Origin: Actinomycetes bacterium
GTDB taxonomy: Bacteria > Actinomycetota > JAICYB01
NCBI GenBank assembly: GCA_025934435.1
Contig: JAICYB010000023.1
Location: forward strand, 1 to 44,821
Length of the DNA stretch: 44,821 nt
Direction: 5' to 3'
A program made the position numbers and the translations under genes. Positions 37,793 to 44,821 of this stretch are shown here, piece after piece. The notes below the pieces were generated by a model that did not search any database, was not told the DNA's origin, and saw only the letters and a program-made list of their open reading frames with translations. How positions within the stretch are numbered: the stretch's first letter is position 1; the number at the start of each line of letters is the position of its first letter.

Positions 37793-39046
37793 TTGTTAGG
37801 GAGCATCGAGGGTTACTACGGGATCCCGTTCTCGCACGTCGGACGGCGAGAGCACATGTCGTGGATGGCGACGAAGGGGCTCGATCTCTTCGCGTACGCG
37901 CCGAAGGACGACCCGTACCATCGCGACCGCTGGCGCGAGATGCATCCGAGCGAGGACATGGATGCGTTCGCGGATCTGATCGCGCACGGTCGGTCGGTCG
38001 GCGTGGACTTCTGCTACACGATCTCACCCGGACTCGATTGGTCGGCCGGTGACGAAAACGCGCTGATCGCGAAGCTTCGGTCGCTCCGCGCGATCGGCTG
38101 CGATGCGATGGCCATCTTGTGGGACGACGTCCCGTCCGGCGGCGCCGAACTCGGTGAAACCCACGGCAAGGCGAACGCGGCAGCCCTGAGAGCGATCGAT
38201 GGCGTGCGATGGTGGACGGTCGGCACCGACTACGCCGTCGCCGGACCGACCCCGTACCTCGAAGCGCTGTGCCGGCACACACCCGAAGAGATGCTCGTCG
38301 CCTGGACGGGGCCCTACGTCGTCCCGCTCGACATCAGTGGAGATCTCGCCGCGCGGATCGGCGAAGCCGTTGGACGCAAGCTGCTGCTGTGGGAGAACTT
38401 CCCGGTGAACGACGGTGCGATGGCCGGTGTGTTGCACATGGGCCCGTATCCCGAGCGCGACCGAGCGCTGCCCGGTGCTTCGTCCGGCGTGCTCTTGAAC
38501 ACGATGCAACAACCGCTTGCGTCGCGGATCGGGATCGCCTGCGGGGCGGCGTTCTGGAAGGATCCGTCGACGGACCGCGAGGAAGCGTGGCGCCGTGAGC
38601 TCGGCGACTACTCGTTCATCGAACCGTTCGCGCGTGCGTCGCGTTCGTGGGTGTCGTCGCCCGGACCGTCGGCCGAACTCGTCGAGCTGATGGACAGCGG
38701 ACGGCTGCGTCCGTACCTCGAAGCCGGAGTGCGGGACGGCGTGCCGGAGGAGTGGGCGGAGGAGATCGAGCCGTGGCTCGCGGCGTGGGAGCGCGAGGCG
38801 CAGGCGATGCTCATGGGGCTCGACATCATCGAGCGCGGCTACCGGTCCGGCCCCCGGGGGATGGCCGGCGGCGTGCTGTGGACGCGCGCGCAGATGTCGG
38901 AGCAGCAGGTCTTCGGGATCCGGCGCGCGGTCTACCCCGTATTCCAGCAGCGCGGGAAAGAGTCGACGGCGCACAACGCGTCGACGGTGGTCGGCGACAA
39001 CCTCACGGACATGCTGATGCGTCGCGCGCTACAGCGGGACGTCTAG
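37793..39046 (+). CDS. GH84-family glycosidase (O-GlcNAcase/hyaluronidase-like)
   Basis: 417 residues from TTG 37793. The GH84 pattern is clear from the first residues: GSIEGYYGIPFS (residues 3-14), YAPKDDPYHRDRWREM, the SPGLDW strand and the catalytic Asp pair W-D111-D112-V in AILWDDV. Its likely substrate is a beta-linked N-acetylglucosamine or related amino sugar. No signal peptide is seen, so it is probably cytoplasmic. There is no ribosome-binding site before the TTG; an alternative start would lose the core strand. Its end overlaps the convergent ceramidase-like gene by 18 nt. Confidence 0.85.
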   Translation: MLGSIEGYYGIPFSHVGRREHMSWMATKGLDLFAYAPKDDPYHRDRWREMHPSEDMDAFADLIAHGRSVGVDFCYTISPGLDWSAGDENALIAKLRSLRAIGCDAMAILWDDVPSGGAELGETHGKANAAALRAIDGVRWWTVGTDYAVAGPTPYLEALCRHTPEEMLVAWTGPYVVPLDISGDLAARIGEAVGRKLLLWENFPVNDGAMAGVLHMGPYPERDRALPGASSGVLLNTMQQPLASRIGIACGAAFWKDPSTDREEAWRRELGDYSFIEPFARASRSWVSSPGPSAELVELMDSGRLRPYLEAGVRDGVPEEWAEEIEPWLAAWEREAQAMLMGLDIIERGYRSGPRGMAGGVLWTRAQMSEQQVFGIRRAVYPVFQQRGKESTAHNASTVVGDNLTDMLMRRALQRDV

Positions 39047-40135
39047 CAGCTTCGTCCGGATCGCGTCGACGAAGTCCGGGCCGAAGCTGACGCCTTCCTC
39101 GTAGCCTTCGCCCCACGGCACCGGGAGGTATCCGTGCCACGGAGCGAGCCCCGCGAGGAGCACGCGGTCGTTGCGTCCGGCGCTGACCTCGCGACCGAGC
39201 GCGTGGAACGCTTCACCGGGAAGCGAAACGAGGCGCACGTCGCCGATCGCCCATTCGAGGAATTCGACGGGCATGGACGATTCACCGACGAGCGCGGCGA
39301 GTCCCGTGCCCCCGACCGGCGCTTCGATCGTTTCGTGGCGAACGATGCGCAGCTCGCCGTCGAGCGGCTGCAGGTCGCCCAGTCGCGCGATGACCGCTTG
39401 GCCGAGACGTTTGCCGAAGTCGACGGTCTGTTCCAGGGTGGCCCATGGTTCGTAGCCGCTCTCGCCTTGCGGCGGCAGGGGATTGATGTCGCCGAGCGCG
39501 CCGGTCAGTTCGATCGCCGTGCCGCCTGCTTCGCATTCGAGCTCGGTTCGTAAGGACGCAACCCAGTCGGTCGAAACGGCGTACGACTCCGGGCCGAGGA
39601 GGACCGGGTGGATCCCGATGTTCGCGACGATGCCACCGGGATCGGCTCGCAAGACGGACAACGTCGGTTCCTCGTAGCTGCCGCCGCGACGGTTGAATGC
39701 GAAGCCGTCGGGCAGTGCGAATCGCGCGAAGCTCAAAGCCGCATCCGTCGCGTTGTCGCGGGCATGCTCGGCCGCTTCGACGCAACCGTCGCGGACGAGC
39801 GCGATGAAGCCTTTCGGCGTCGGCCAGCCGAGCGCTTCGGTTCCTGCCATGGCGCTCGGTGCGTGGTGCGTGTGCGTGCAAGCGATCATCACGTTGTCCA
39901 TCCCGAGCGCCAGTGCGGACGCAACGTGTTCTCGGATGGGGCGCGAGATGTCGTGCGACATACCGAGGAGGTCGCACACGATGAGGCAGAGCTTCGTCCG
40001 GCCGTCGTCGAGGTAGATCGCACGCGCCTCGAGTGGTTCCGCGATCTCTTCGGCGGCCTTGTTCCTCGCGCCGAAGCCGGCGAGGAACACCGGCGGCTCC
40101 GGCGTGATGTCGGCGGTGCCGAAGCCGGCCCTCAC
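39029..40135 (-). CDS. Neutral/alkaline ceramidase-like protein
   Basis: 368 residues. The start RAGFGTADITPEPP and ACTHTHHAPSAM (His-rich metal motif, as in the ceramidase N-terminal domain) are typical of this family; LTGALGDINPLPP follows. In bacteria most members are not proven ceramidases and may hydrolyse other amides, such as N-acyl sugars. It lacks a signal peptide, unlike secreted ceramidases. GTG 40135 overlaps the upstream oxidoreductase stop (GTGA). It is the last gene of the nagA-degT-gfo operon. Confidence 0.8.
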   Translation of the reverse strand: MRAGFGTADITPEPPVFLAGFGARNKAAEEIAEPLEARAIYLDDGRTKLCLIVCDLLGMSHDISRPIREHVASALALGMDNVMIACTHTHHAPSAMAGTEALGWPTPKGFIALVRDGCVEAAEHARDNATDAALSFARFALPDGFAFNRRGGSYEEPTLSVLRADPGGIVANIGIHPVLLGPESYAVSTDWVASLRTELECEAGGTAIELTGALGDINPLPPQGESGYEPWATLEQTVDFGKRLGQAVIARLGDLQPLDGELRIVRHETIEAPVGGTGLAALVGESSMPVEFLEWAIGDVRLVSLPGEAFHALGREVSAGRNDRVLLAGLAPWHGYLPVPWGEGYEEGVSFGPDFVDAIRTKLLDVPL

Positions 40136-41100
40136 CTCGCGACCTCGACCGTCCGACCTGTCGCGGCCGCTTCGTAGGCGGCGGACACGATCGCGACCGC
40201 CGCCCGGCCGTCCTCCGCCGTCGCCGGTGTGCCTTTCGGCGTCTCGCCGGATGCAGCGAGGACGAAGTCTTCGTACGGACTCGAGCTCGCGTCGGGAAGT
40301 GCGATCTCGGAGCGTTCACCTTCCGCGCTGCGAAAGCTGAGCGGGGTTCGTGCGTCGAGGTGGAGTGTTCCGTCCGTGCCGAAGATCGTCAGGCCGAAGT
40401 CGGGGGCCGGACGGGCCACCCAGCTCGCATGGAGCGAGCACACGGCTCCCGTCTCGAAGCGCATCGTGAGATGCGCGGCGTCCTCGACCGACTCGTTCCC
40501 GAATGCCATCGCGTTCACGTCGGTCACTTCGAGGCCGGTGACGAACCGGACGAAGTCGATCGCATGCACGCCGAGATCGATGAGCGCGCCGCCGCCGGAC
40601 AACGCCTTGTCGAAGAACCACGTTGCGTCCGGCGCCCATCCGTGCGGTCCCGAGTGACCGAACGCTGCGCGGACGCCGACGATCTGCCCGACGCGCGGGA
40701 CGTTCTCGCGGGCCGCGACGAGTGTCGGCACGTAGCGCAGGTTGTGTGCGACATGCATGACGATCGCCGAATCGTTGGCGGCTTCGAGCATGTCGTTCGC
40801 TTCGTCGAGCGTGCACGCCATCGGCTTCTCGACGAGGACGTGCTTGCCGGCTTCGGCAGCCGCGACCGCTTGGTCGACGTGGAACGCGTTCGGCGAGCAG
40901 ATGTCGATGCCGTCGACATCCAGATCGAGGAGCTTGCGCCAGTCGTCGAAGACGTTCGCCCCGCTGCATTCTTCGGCGGCGGCTTCAGCCGACGACAACG
41001 ACCGCGACGCGAGGCCGACGATCTCGACCCCCAACTTCTTGAACGCCGGGAGGTGCGAGCGCCGCGCGATCGATCCACAACCGATGAGCGCGAGCTTCAC
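40132..41100 (-). CDS. Gfo/Idh/MocA-family oxidoreductase (operon member)
   Basis: 322 residues from GTG 41100. The Rossmann start is VKLALIGCGSIARRSH; EKPMACT (near residue 93) holds the conserved Lys-Pro. The DLGVHAIDFVRFVTG segment contains the likely catalytic His. It overlaps the aminotransferase stop and the ceramidase-like start by 4 nt (GTGA in both cases). Oxidoreductase plus PLP aminotransferase is a common pair in amino-sugar and aminocyclitol pathways: one makes a keto sugar, the other swaps keto and amine. The substrate here is unknown. Confidence 0.9.
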   Translation of the reverse strand: MKLALIGCGSIARRSHLPAFKKLGVEIVGLASRSLSSAEAAAEECSGANVFDDWRKLLDLDVDGIDICSPNAFHVDQAVAAAEAGKHVLVEKPMACTLDEANDMLEAANDSAIVMHVAHNLRYVPTLVAARENVPRVGQIVGVRAAFGHSGPHGWAPDATWFFDKALSGGGALIDLGVHAIDFVRFVTGLEVTDVNAMAFGNESVEDAAHLTMRFETGAVCSLHASWVARPAPDFGLTIFGTDGTLHLDARTPLSFRSAEGERSEIALPDASSSPYEDFVLAASGETPKGTPATAEDGRAAVAIVSAAYEAAATGRTVEVAR

Positions 41101-42356
41101 AGGAGGTGTTCGGCGACCTTGCGGACGGCGGCCGCGACGTCCTCGCAGTCCGACGGCGAGAACCTCGCGCCGTTGCCGACGACGAACGACCGCGCGACGA
41201 GCGCCTCCGTGCGCGGACACATCCCGGCCCGGTATTCGACGTCGGTCGGGTGCTCCGCGCAGTGCCAGGGGCCGCCCTTGTTCGTCGCCGTTCGCTTCGC
41301 GAGGATCGCCGGTGTCTTGTACACGGGCTCGCCGTTGTACATCTGCGCCGACGGGACACCTTCCGCCCGGAGCGCCGCGGCGAACCGCTGCGCGATATCG
41401 CGGGAAGGTGCGAACCACGTGATGGACGAACCACCGTCGCCGTCGGGATCGTGCGATGCGCGGACCTCGAGGCCGTCGACCGTGCCGACGGCGTCGAGGA
41501 TCTTTCGCTTGTTCGCGCGAAAGGCTTCGATGATCGAGGGCAGCTTGCGGAGCTGCTCGTCGGCGATCGCTCCGGCGATCTCTGTCATCCGAAGGTTTTC
41601 GCCGGCGAATGGTTCGTCCAGCTCATCGCCTCGGGCCGTTCCGTAGCTCGTGACGAACTGGCCGCCCTGGTCCGAGTAGCGCGCGGCACGGACGTAGAGC
41701 GTCTCGTCCGACGTGACGAGTGCGCCGCCTTCACCCGACGTGATGTTCTTCTCGAGCTGCAGGGAGAAGGCGCCGCACTCGCCGATCGTGCCGAGGGCCT
41801 TTCCTTTGTAGGACGCACCGATCGCCTGGCAGGCGTCCTCGATGACCGCGATGCCTTTCCGTTCCGCGATCTTCGTCAGTGCGTCCATGTCGCACCCTTG
41901 GTTCTCGAGGTGCACCGGCATCACGGCGACCGTGTGCGGCGTGACCTTCGCCTCCACGTCGCTCGGATCGGCCCCGAGTGACGCGTCGACTTCGCAGAAG
42001 AACGGCACAGCTCCGGCCGCGACCACCGCATTGACCGTTGCGATGAACGTGAAGGACGGAACGATCACTTCGTCGCCGCACCCGACGCCGAGCGCCGCGA
42101 GTCCCGCGCGGAGCGCGGCCGTCCCGCTCGAGACGGCGACGGCGTGCGGCACCTGCATCATCTGTGTGATCCGCGTCTCGAAGGCGTCGACCTTGCGGAG
42201 CAGGTGCGGGCCGTAATACCGGAAGAGCGATCTGGACTCGAGCACTTCGAGGACGGCGGTGCGTTCTTCGTCGCCGAGTAGGGCGAGACCGCGTCCGAGC
42301 GGGAGCCGCTCCGTACGGACCGGTGTCCCGCCGTCGATCGCGAGCTTCTCCGTCAT
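41097..42356 (-). CDS. DegT/DnrJ/EryC1/StrS-type PLP aminotransferase
   Basis: 419 residues. The N-terminus (LAIDGGTPVRTERLPLG) is typical of the StsC/AHBA-type group of sugar aminotransferases. D174 in VIEDACQAIG contacts the PLP ring, and K203 in LQLEKNITSGEGG is the Schiff-base Lys. ATG 42356 overlaps the nagA stop (ATGA). An ATG nine bases earlier is also possible. It would transaminate a keto sugar or keto-cyclitol; together with the oxidoreductase it could add or remove an amino group. Confidence 0.9.
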   Translation of the reverse strand: MTEKLAIDGGTPVRTERLPLGRGLALLGDEERTAVLEVLESRSLFRYYGPHLLRKVDAFETRITQMMQVPHAVAVSSGTAALRAGLAALGVGCGDEVIVPSFTFIATVNAVVAAGAVPFFCEVDASLGADPSDVEAKVTPHTVAVMPVHLENQGCDMDALTKIAERKGIAVIEDACQAIGASYKGKALGTIGECGAFSLQLEKNITSGEGGALVTSDETLYVRAARYSDQGGQFVTSYGTARGDELDEPFAGENLRMTEIAGAIADEQLRKLPSIIEAFRANKRKILDAVGTVDGLEVRASHDPDGDGGSSITWFAPSRDIAQRFAAALRAEGVPSAQMYNGEPVYKTPAILAKRTATNKGGPWHCAEHPTDVEYRAGMCPRTEALVARSFVVGNGARFSPSDCEDVAAAVRKVAEHLL

Positions 42357-43444
42357 CGCCCCCATACTCGTTCGCCGGCCACGTACGTTTCCAACGGACG
42401 AAGCTCGTCGTCGAGGACGACGAAGTCCGCGGGTAGTCCGTGCTCGAGGCGGCCGGTCGGCCCGCCGGCGACGAGCGACGGTGTCAGTGTCGCCGCTTGC
42501 AACGCATCTTCGAAGGCGACGCCGGCGCGAACGGCGACCCGGATGCCTTCGCTCTGCGACGCGAGCGCTCCTGCGAGTGCTCCGTCCGGCGTGCGCGGCA
42601 TGCCACTCGTTGTGTCGGCGTACGTCCCGGGGACGACGTCGGAGACGAGCGCGATGCGTCCGGCGGTTTTCGCACGGAACGCAAGGACGACCATCGCCGG
42701 ATCGACGTGCTCGCCGTCCGAGATGAGTCCGGCGGTGATGCGTTGGTCCGTGAGAACGGCGCCGGCGATGCCCGGCTGCCGATGATGAAGTCCGCGCATC
42801 GCATTGAATAGATGCGTCGCCATGCGCGCGCCGGCATCGATCGCGCGCGTCGCTTCGCGGAACGTTGCGTCGCTGTGTCCGATGGACGCGACGGAACCTG
42901 CGTCGACGATCTGTCGCACCGCGTCGAACCCGCCGCGGAGCTCCGGCGCGAGCGTCACGATGCGGACGAGGCCCGGATGCCTGCGGAGGCTCCGCGCCAC
43001 GACCTCGCGTGCCGGTGCTTCGAGGACCGACTCGTCGTGAGCGCCTTTCCGCATGCGCGAGATCCACGGCCCCTCGAGATGGACGCCGATGATCCGGGCT
43101 CCCGTGCGCTCCGCCGCCGCGACCGCATCGAGCGCGGCGAGGCGCTCCTCCTCAGGTGAGGAGACGATCGTCGGGCACCACGCGGTGACGCCTTCGGCGA
43201 GGAGGGCTCGTCCGATGGCGGTGATGTCCTCCGGCCCCCCGCGCAGGACGGACCATCTCTGGAAGCCGTTCACCTGGAGGTCGACGAGCCCCGGGACGAC
43301 GGTCCCGGGAAGCTCGACGGTCGCGCCCTGGTCGCGGCGAGGCCGTCCGACGCTCGCCACCCGGCCCCCGGCGACCTGGAGAACGGCGGGAGCGATGGAC
43401 TCGCGAGGTGTAATGAGACGTGGGCACAGGTACGAGACGTCCAT
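42353..43444 (-). CDS. nagA: N-acetylglucosamine-6-phosphate deacetylase
   Basis: 363 residues. The amidohydrolase motifs are intact: LVDLQVNGF near residue 58, E124 in HLEGP, H190 in GHSDAT, H211 in HLFNAM and the catalytic D269 in VSDV. It removes acetate from GlcNAc-6-P or a close analogue. It is the first gene of a minus-strand operon of four overlapping genes. No nagB (glucosamine-6-P deaminase) or PTS gene is in the window. The start is ATG 43444, 10 bp from a 30-bp palindrome, so tight control is likely. Confidence 0.92.
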   Translation of the reverse strand: MDVSYLCPRLITPRESIAPAVLQVAGGRVASVGRPRRDQGATVELPGTVVPGLVDLQVNGFQRWSVLRGGPEDITAIGRALLAEGVTAWCPTIVSSPEEERLAALDAVAAAERTGARIIGVHLEGPWISRMRKGAHDESVLEAPAREVVARSLRRHPGLVRIVTLAPELRGGFDAVRQIVDAGSVASIGHSDATFREATRAIDAGARMATHLFNAMRGLHHRQPGIAGAVLTDQRITAGLISDGEHVDPAMVVLAFRAKTAGRIALVSDVVPGTYADTTSGMPRTPDGALAGALASQSEGIRVAVRAGVAFEDALQAATLTPSLVAGGPTGRLEHGLPADFVVLDDELRPLETYVAGERVWGR

Positions 43445-43453
43445 GGATTTCCG

Positions 43454-43483
43454 GCACAACGGTACCGAACGGTACAGTTGTGC
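43454..43483. promoter_or_regulatory. 30-bp near-perfect palindrome, probable operator of nagA operon
   Basis: Arms G-CACAAC-g-GTACCG and CGGTAC-a-GTTGTG-C around a central AA match in all but one base pair (G61/A76 of the block). It lies 10 bp upstream of nagA and 36 bp upstream of the L,D-transpeptidase gene, in their divergent spacer. It does not look like the DasR/NagR consensus I know. It could bind a dimeric repressor or form a hairpin. Confidence 0.75.
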
Positions 43484-43519
43484 ACAGTTCGCAACAGGAA
43501 AGTCCTTGAGGGGTCACAA

Positions 43520-44623
43520 GTGGTACTGAGTCTCAGGCGTCGCCGCATGCCGGGCGTCATGGAAGGGCTGCTCTCGGACGCGGCCACGCCCGTGCTCGCT
43601 CCCGAGCCGACGCGGTCGCGCGTCCGTGCGCGTGTCATCGTGCTCGTCGTCCTGTTGCTGCTCGTGATGGGCGGCGCGTACGGCTTCGATCGCATGAGCG
43701 AGACGCATTACTTCCCGGGAACGCGCATCGGCGGACAGCTGATCGGCAGCGGAACGATCCCGGATGCGGAAGCGATCTTGCGCGAACACTTCGTCGTCCC
43801 GCTGCATCGTCCGATCGTCGTTTCCGGACCGGCGCTCAACACGCAAGCGACACCGTGGGACATGGGACTCCGCGTGAACGTCGCTGCCGTTGCGCGGAGC
43901 GTTCTCGCAGAGCAGCGCAAGACGCCGGTGTTCGAACGCATCTGGCGGCGCGCGGCCGGCATCGCCGGGGACGAACCGCTGCACCTCAACTTCGACAGGA
44001 CGGCGGTCGAACGCTTCGCCGACTCCTTCGTACAGAAGGTCAACCGCATGCCGGTCGACGCGCAGGTGAAGGTGAACGGCGACGCGCTGACGATCATTCC
44101 CGATCAGGTTGGACGTCAGCTCTCCCGTCAAGAAGCGATCGATGCGATCGAGCGCTCGCTCGCACGTGGTTCGAGCAGCATCACGCTTCCGGTGCATACG
44201 ATCCCGGCGACCATCCAGGCGGGTGTGTTCTCCAAAGTGATCGTCGTCAGTACGACGGCGAACACCTTGAGGCTCTACAACAAGGACAAGCTCGTGAAGC
44301 AGTTCCAGGTCGCGACCGGCACGGGCGGCTACCCCACGCCGCTCGGGACGTTCAAGATCGTCGACAAGCAGGAATTCCCGACCTGGTACAACCCGCACGA
44401 CCCGTGGTCGGTGAGCATGCCGGAGACGATCGGCCCGGGTCCCGACAACCCGCTCGGTACGCGTGCGATGGCGCTCAACGCCGACGGGATCCTGATCCAC
44501 GGCACACCGGAAGATTCGTCCATCGGGTCGAACGCGTCGCACGGGTGCGTCCGGATGCACATCGCCGACGCGGAACAGCTCTTCACGATGGTCGACGTGG
44601 GTACGCCGGTTCTAATCGTCTAG
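43520..44623 (+). CDS. L,D-transpeptidase with peptidoglycan-binding domain
   Basis: 367 residues from GTG 43520, with GAGGGG 6 nt before it. An N-terminal cytoplasmic stretch of about 30 residues and one transmembrane helix (VIVLVVLLLLVMGGAYG, about 37-54) anchor it. A PG_binding_4-type domain covers about residues 65-210. The YkuD catalytic domain starts near residue 235 (KVIVVSTTANTLRLY) and has IHGTPED and SHGCVRM, with C343 as nucleophile. It forms 3-3 cross-links in peptidoglycan. It is divergent from nagA, and both spacer halves share the palindrome. Confidence 0.93.
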   Translation: MVLSLRRRRMPGVMEGLLSDAATPVLAPEPTRSRVRARVIVLVVLLLLVMGGAYGFDRMSETHYFPGTRIGGQLIGSGTIPDAEAILREHFVVPLHRPIVVSGPALNTQATPWDMGLRVNVAAVARSVLAEQRKTPVFERIWRRAAGIAGDEPLHLNFDRTAVERFADSFVQKVNRMPVDAQVKVNGDALTIIPDQVGRQLSRQEAIDAIERSLARGSSSITLPVHTIPATIQAGVFSKVIVVSTTANTLRLYNKDKLVKQFQVATGTGGYPTPLGTFKIVDKQEFPTWYNPHDPWSVSMPETIGPGPDNPLGTRAMALNADGILIHGTPEDSSIGSNASHGCVRMHIADAEQLFTMVDVGTPVLIV

Positions 44624-44821
44624 AAACTGCAGGATCTTCGCGTTCACCTCGTCGGGCTTCTCGAGGTGCATGAAGTGTCCGGCCCCCTCGACGATCACGT
44701 ACTCACCGCCGGGTCCGAGTGACTCTTTCAGCGCGCTCTCGTCGATGAGATCGAGGCCGAGGCACCCGTCGTTCCGTCCGTGGAAATAGAGCATCGGGAT
44801 CGGGAGCGGTCCGCCGGAGAC
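44612..44821 (-). CDS. Alpha/beta hydrolase, C-terminal part (start beyond window)
   Basis: The last about 69 residues are visible. MLYFHGRNDGCLG holds the catalytic Asp of an alpha/beta hydrolase (strand beta-7 GRNDG), and VEGAGHFMHLEKPDEVN holds the catalytic His. The typical C-terminal helix (AKILQFLDD) ends it. The nucleophile lies outside the window. It is close to epoxide hydrolase or haloalkane dehalogenase relatives by this tail, but the substrate is not decidable. Its stop overlaps that of the transpeptidase gene. Confidence 0.8.
   Translation of the reverse strand, partial: VSGGPLPIPMLYFHGRNDGCLGLDLIDESALKESLGPGGEYVIVEGAGHFMHLEKPDEVNAKILQFLDD

Noticed and set aside
1..44821. CRISPR arrays, transposases, integrases, phage or plasmid genes
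   Set aside because: No regular repeat-spacer pattern and no recombinase or phage motif was seen on either strand.

Overview
The window is high-GC DNA with tightly packed genes, many GTG/TTG starts and many 1- or 4-nt gene overlaps. The gene content points to an actinobacterium (Actinomycetota), probably an uncultured lineage. Markers are an LLM-class (F420-type) oxidoreductase, a DUF501 gene beside ppx/gppA, a NusG with a long acidic N-terminal tail, a wax-ester synthase/DGAT-type acyltransferase and a PspC/LiaF-like membrane trio. I saw no transposase, integrase, phage gene, CRISPR array or rRNA, so this reads as ordinary chromosome.

Layout. 1-6158: the end of a VWA protein, an acyl-CoA dehydrogenase coupled to an LLM oxidoreductase, a modABC molybdate transporter on the minus strand, and two small membrane-anchored proteins. 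6175-6441: tRNA-Met and rpmG. 6438-11285: a minus-strand block with a SAM methyltransferase, a five-gene coupled operon (DUF892 ferritin-like protein, lipoprotein, variant Nramp transporter, two PRC-barrel-type proteins), a YetF/DUF421 pair and a low-affinity iron-permease-like protein. 11389-12359: an ECF sigma factor and its zinc-finger anti-sigma factor. 12402-18860: translation and transcription core: tRNA-Trp, secE, nusG, rplK, rplA, then an unusual three-gene interruption (THUMP-type RNA methylase, trmO, secreted beta-helix/RTX protein), then an L10 leader with rplJ and rplL. rpoB does not follow. 18869-21541: an S1-domain gene read from a leaderless-type promoter, DUF501, ppx/gppA, an SDR and tRNA-Leu. 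21567-28233: a FecR-like protein, pterin dehydratase, MFS protein, thiamine-binding protein, the PspC/LiaF trio, a Gfo/Idh oxidoreductase and a WS/DGAT acyltransferase behind a 53-residue unknown protein. 28463-32704: a pair of adjacent acyl-CoA dehydrogenases, a transglutaminase-like protein and two methyltransferases. 32701-36728: an AbiEi/DUF559 protein, a field of inverted repeats, an ABC-2 exporter and a secreted beta-helix protein. 36824-44821: a thioesterase, a maleylpyruvate-isomerase-type protein, a GH84 glycosidase convergent with a four-gene overlapping operon (nagA, DegT aminotransferase, Gfo/Idh, ceramidase-like), an L,D-transpeptidase and the end of an alpha/beta hydrolase.

The strongest candidates for something new are: (a) the nagA-degT-gfo-ceramidase-like operon facing GH84, with a near-perfect 30-bp palindrome 10 bp upstream of the nagA start; (b) the coupled ferritin-like/Nramp/PRC operon, whose Nramp has lost the canonical DPGN and MPH metal-site motifs; (c) the AbiEi/DUF559 gene, whose ribosome-binding site and start codon are buried in a perfect 9-bp hairpin; and (d) two genes (DUF501, MFS) whose conserved N-termini can only be reached from CTG codons. 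All functions are inferred by reading motifs; no database search was run.
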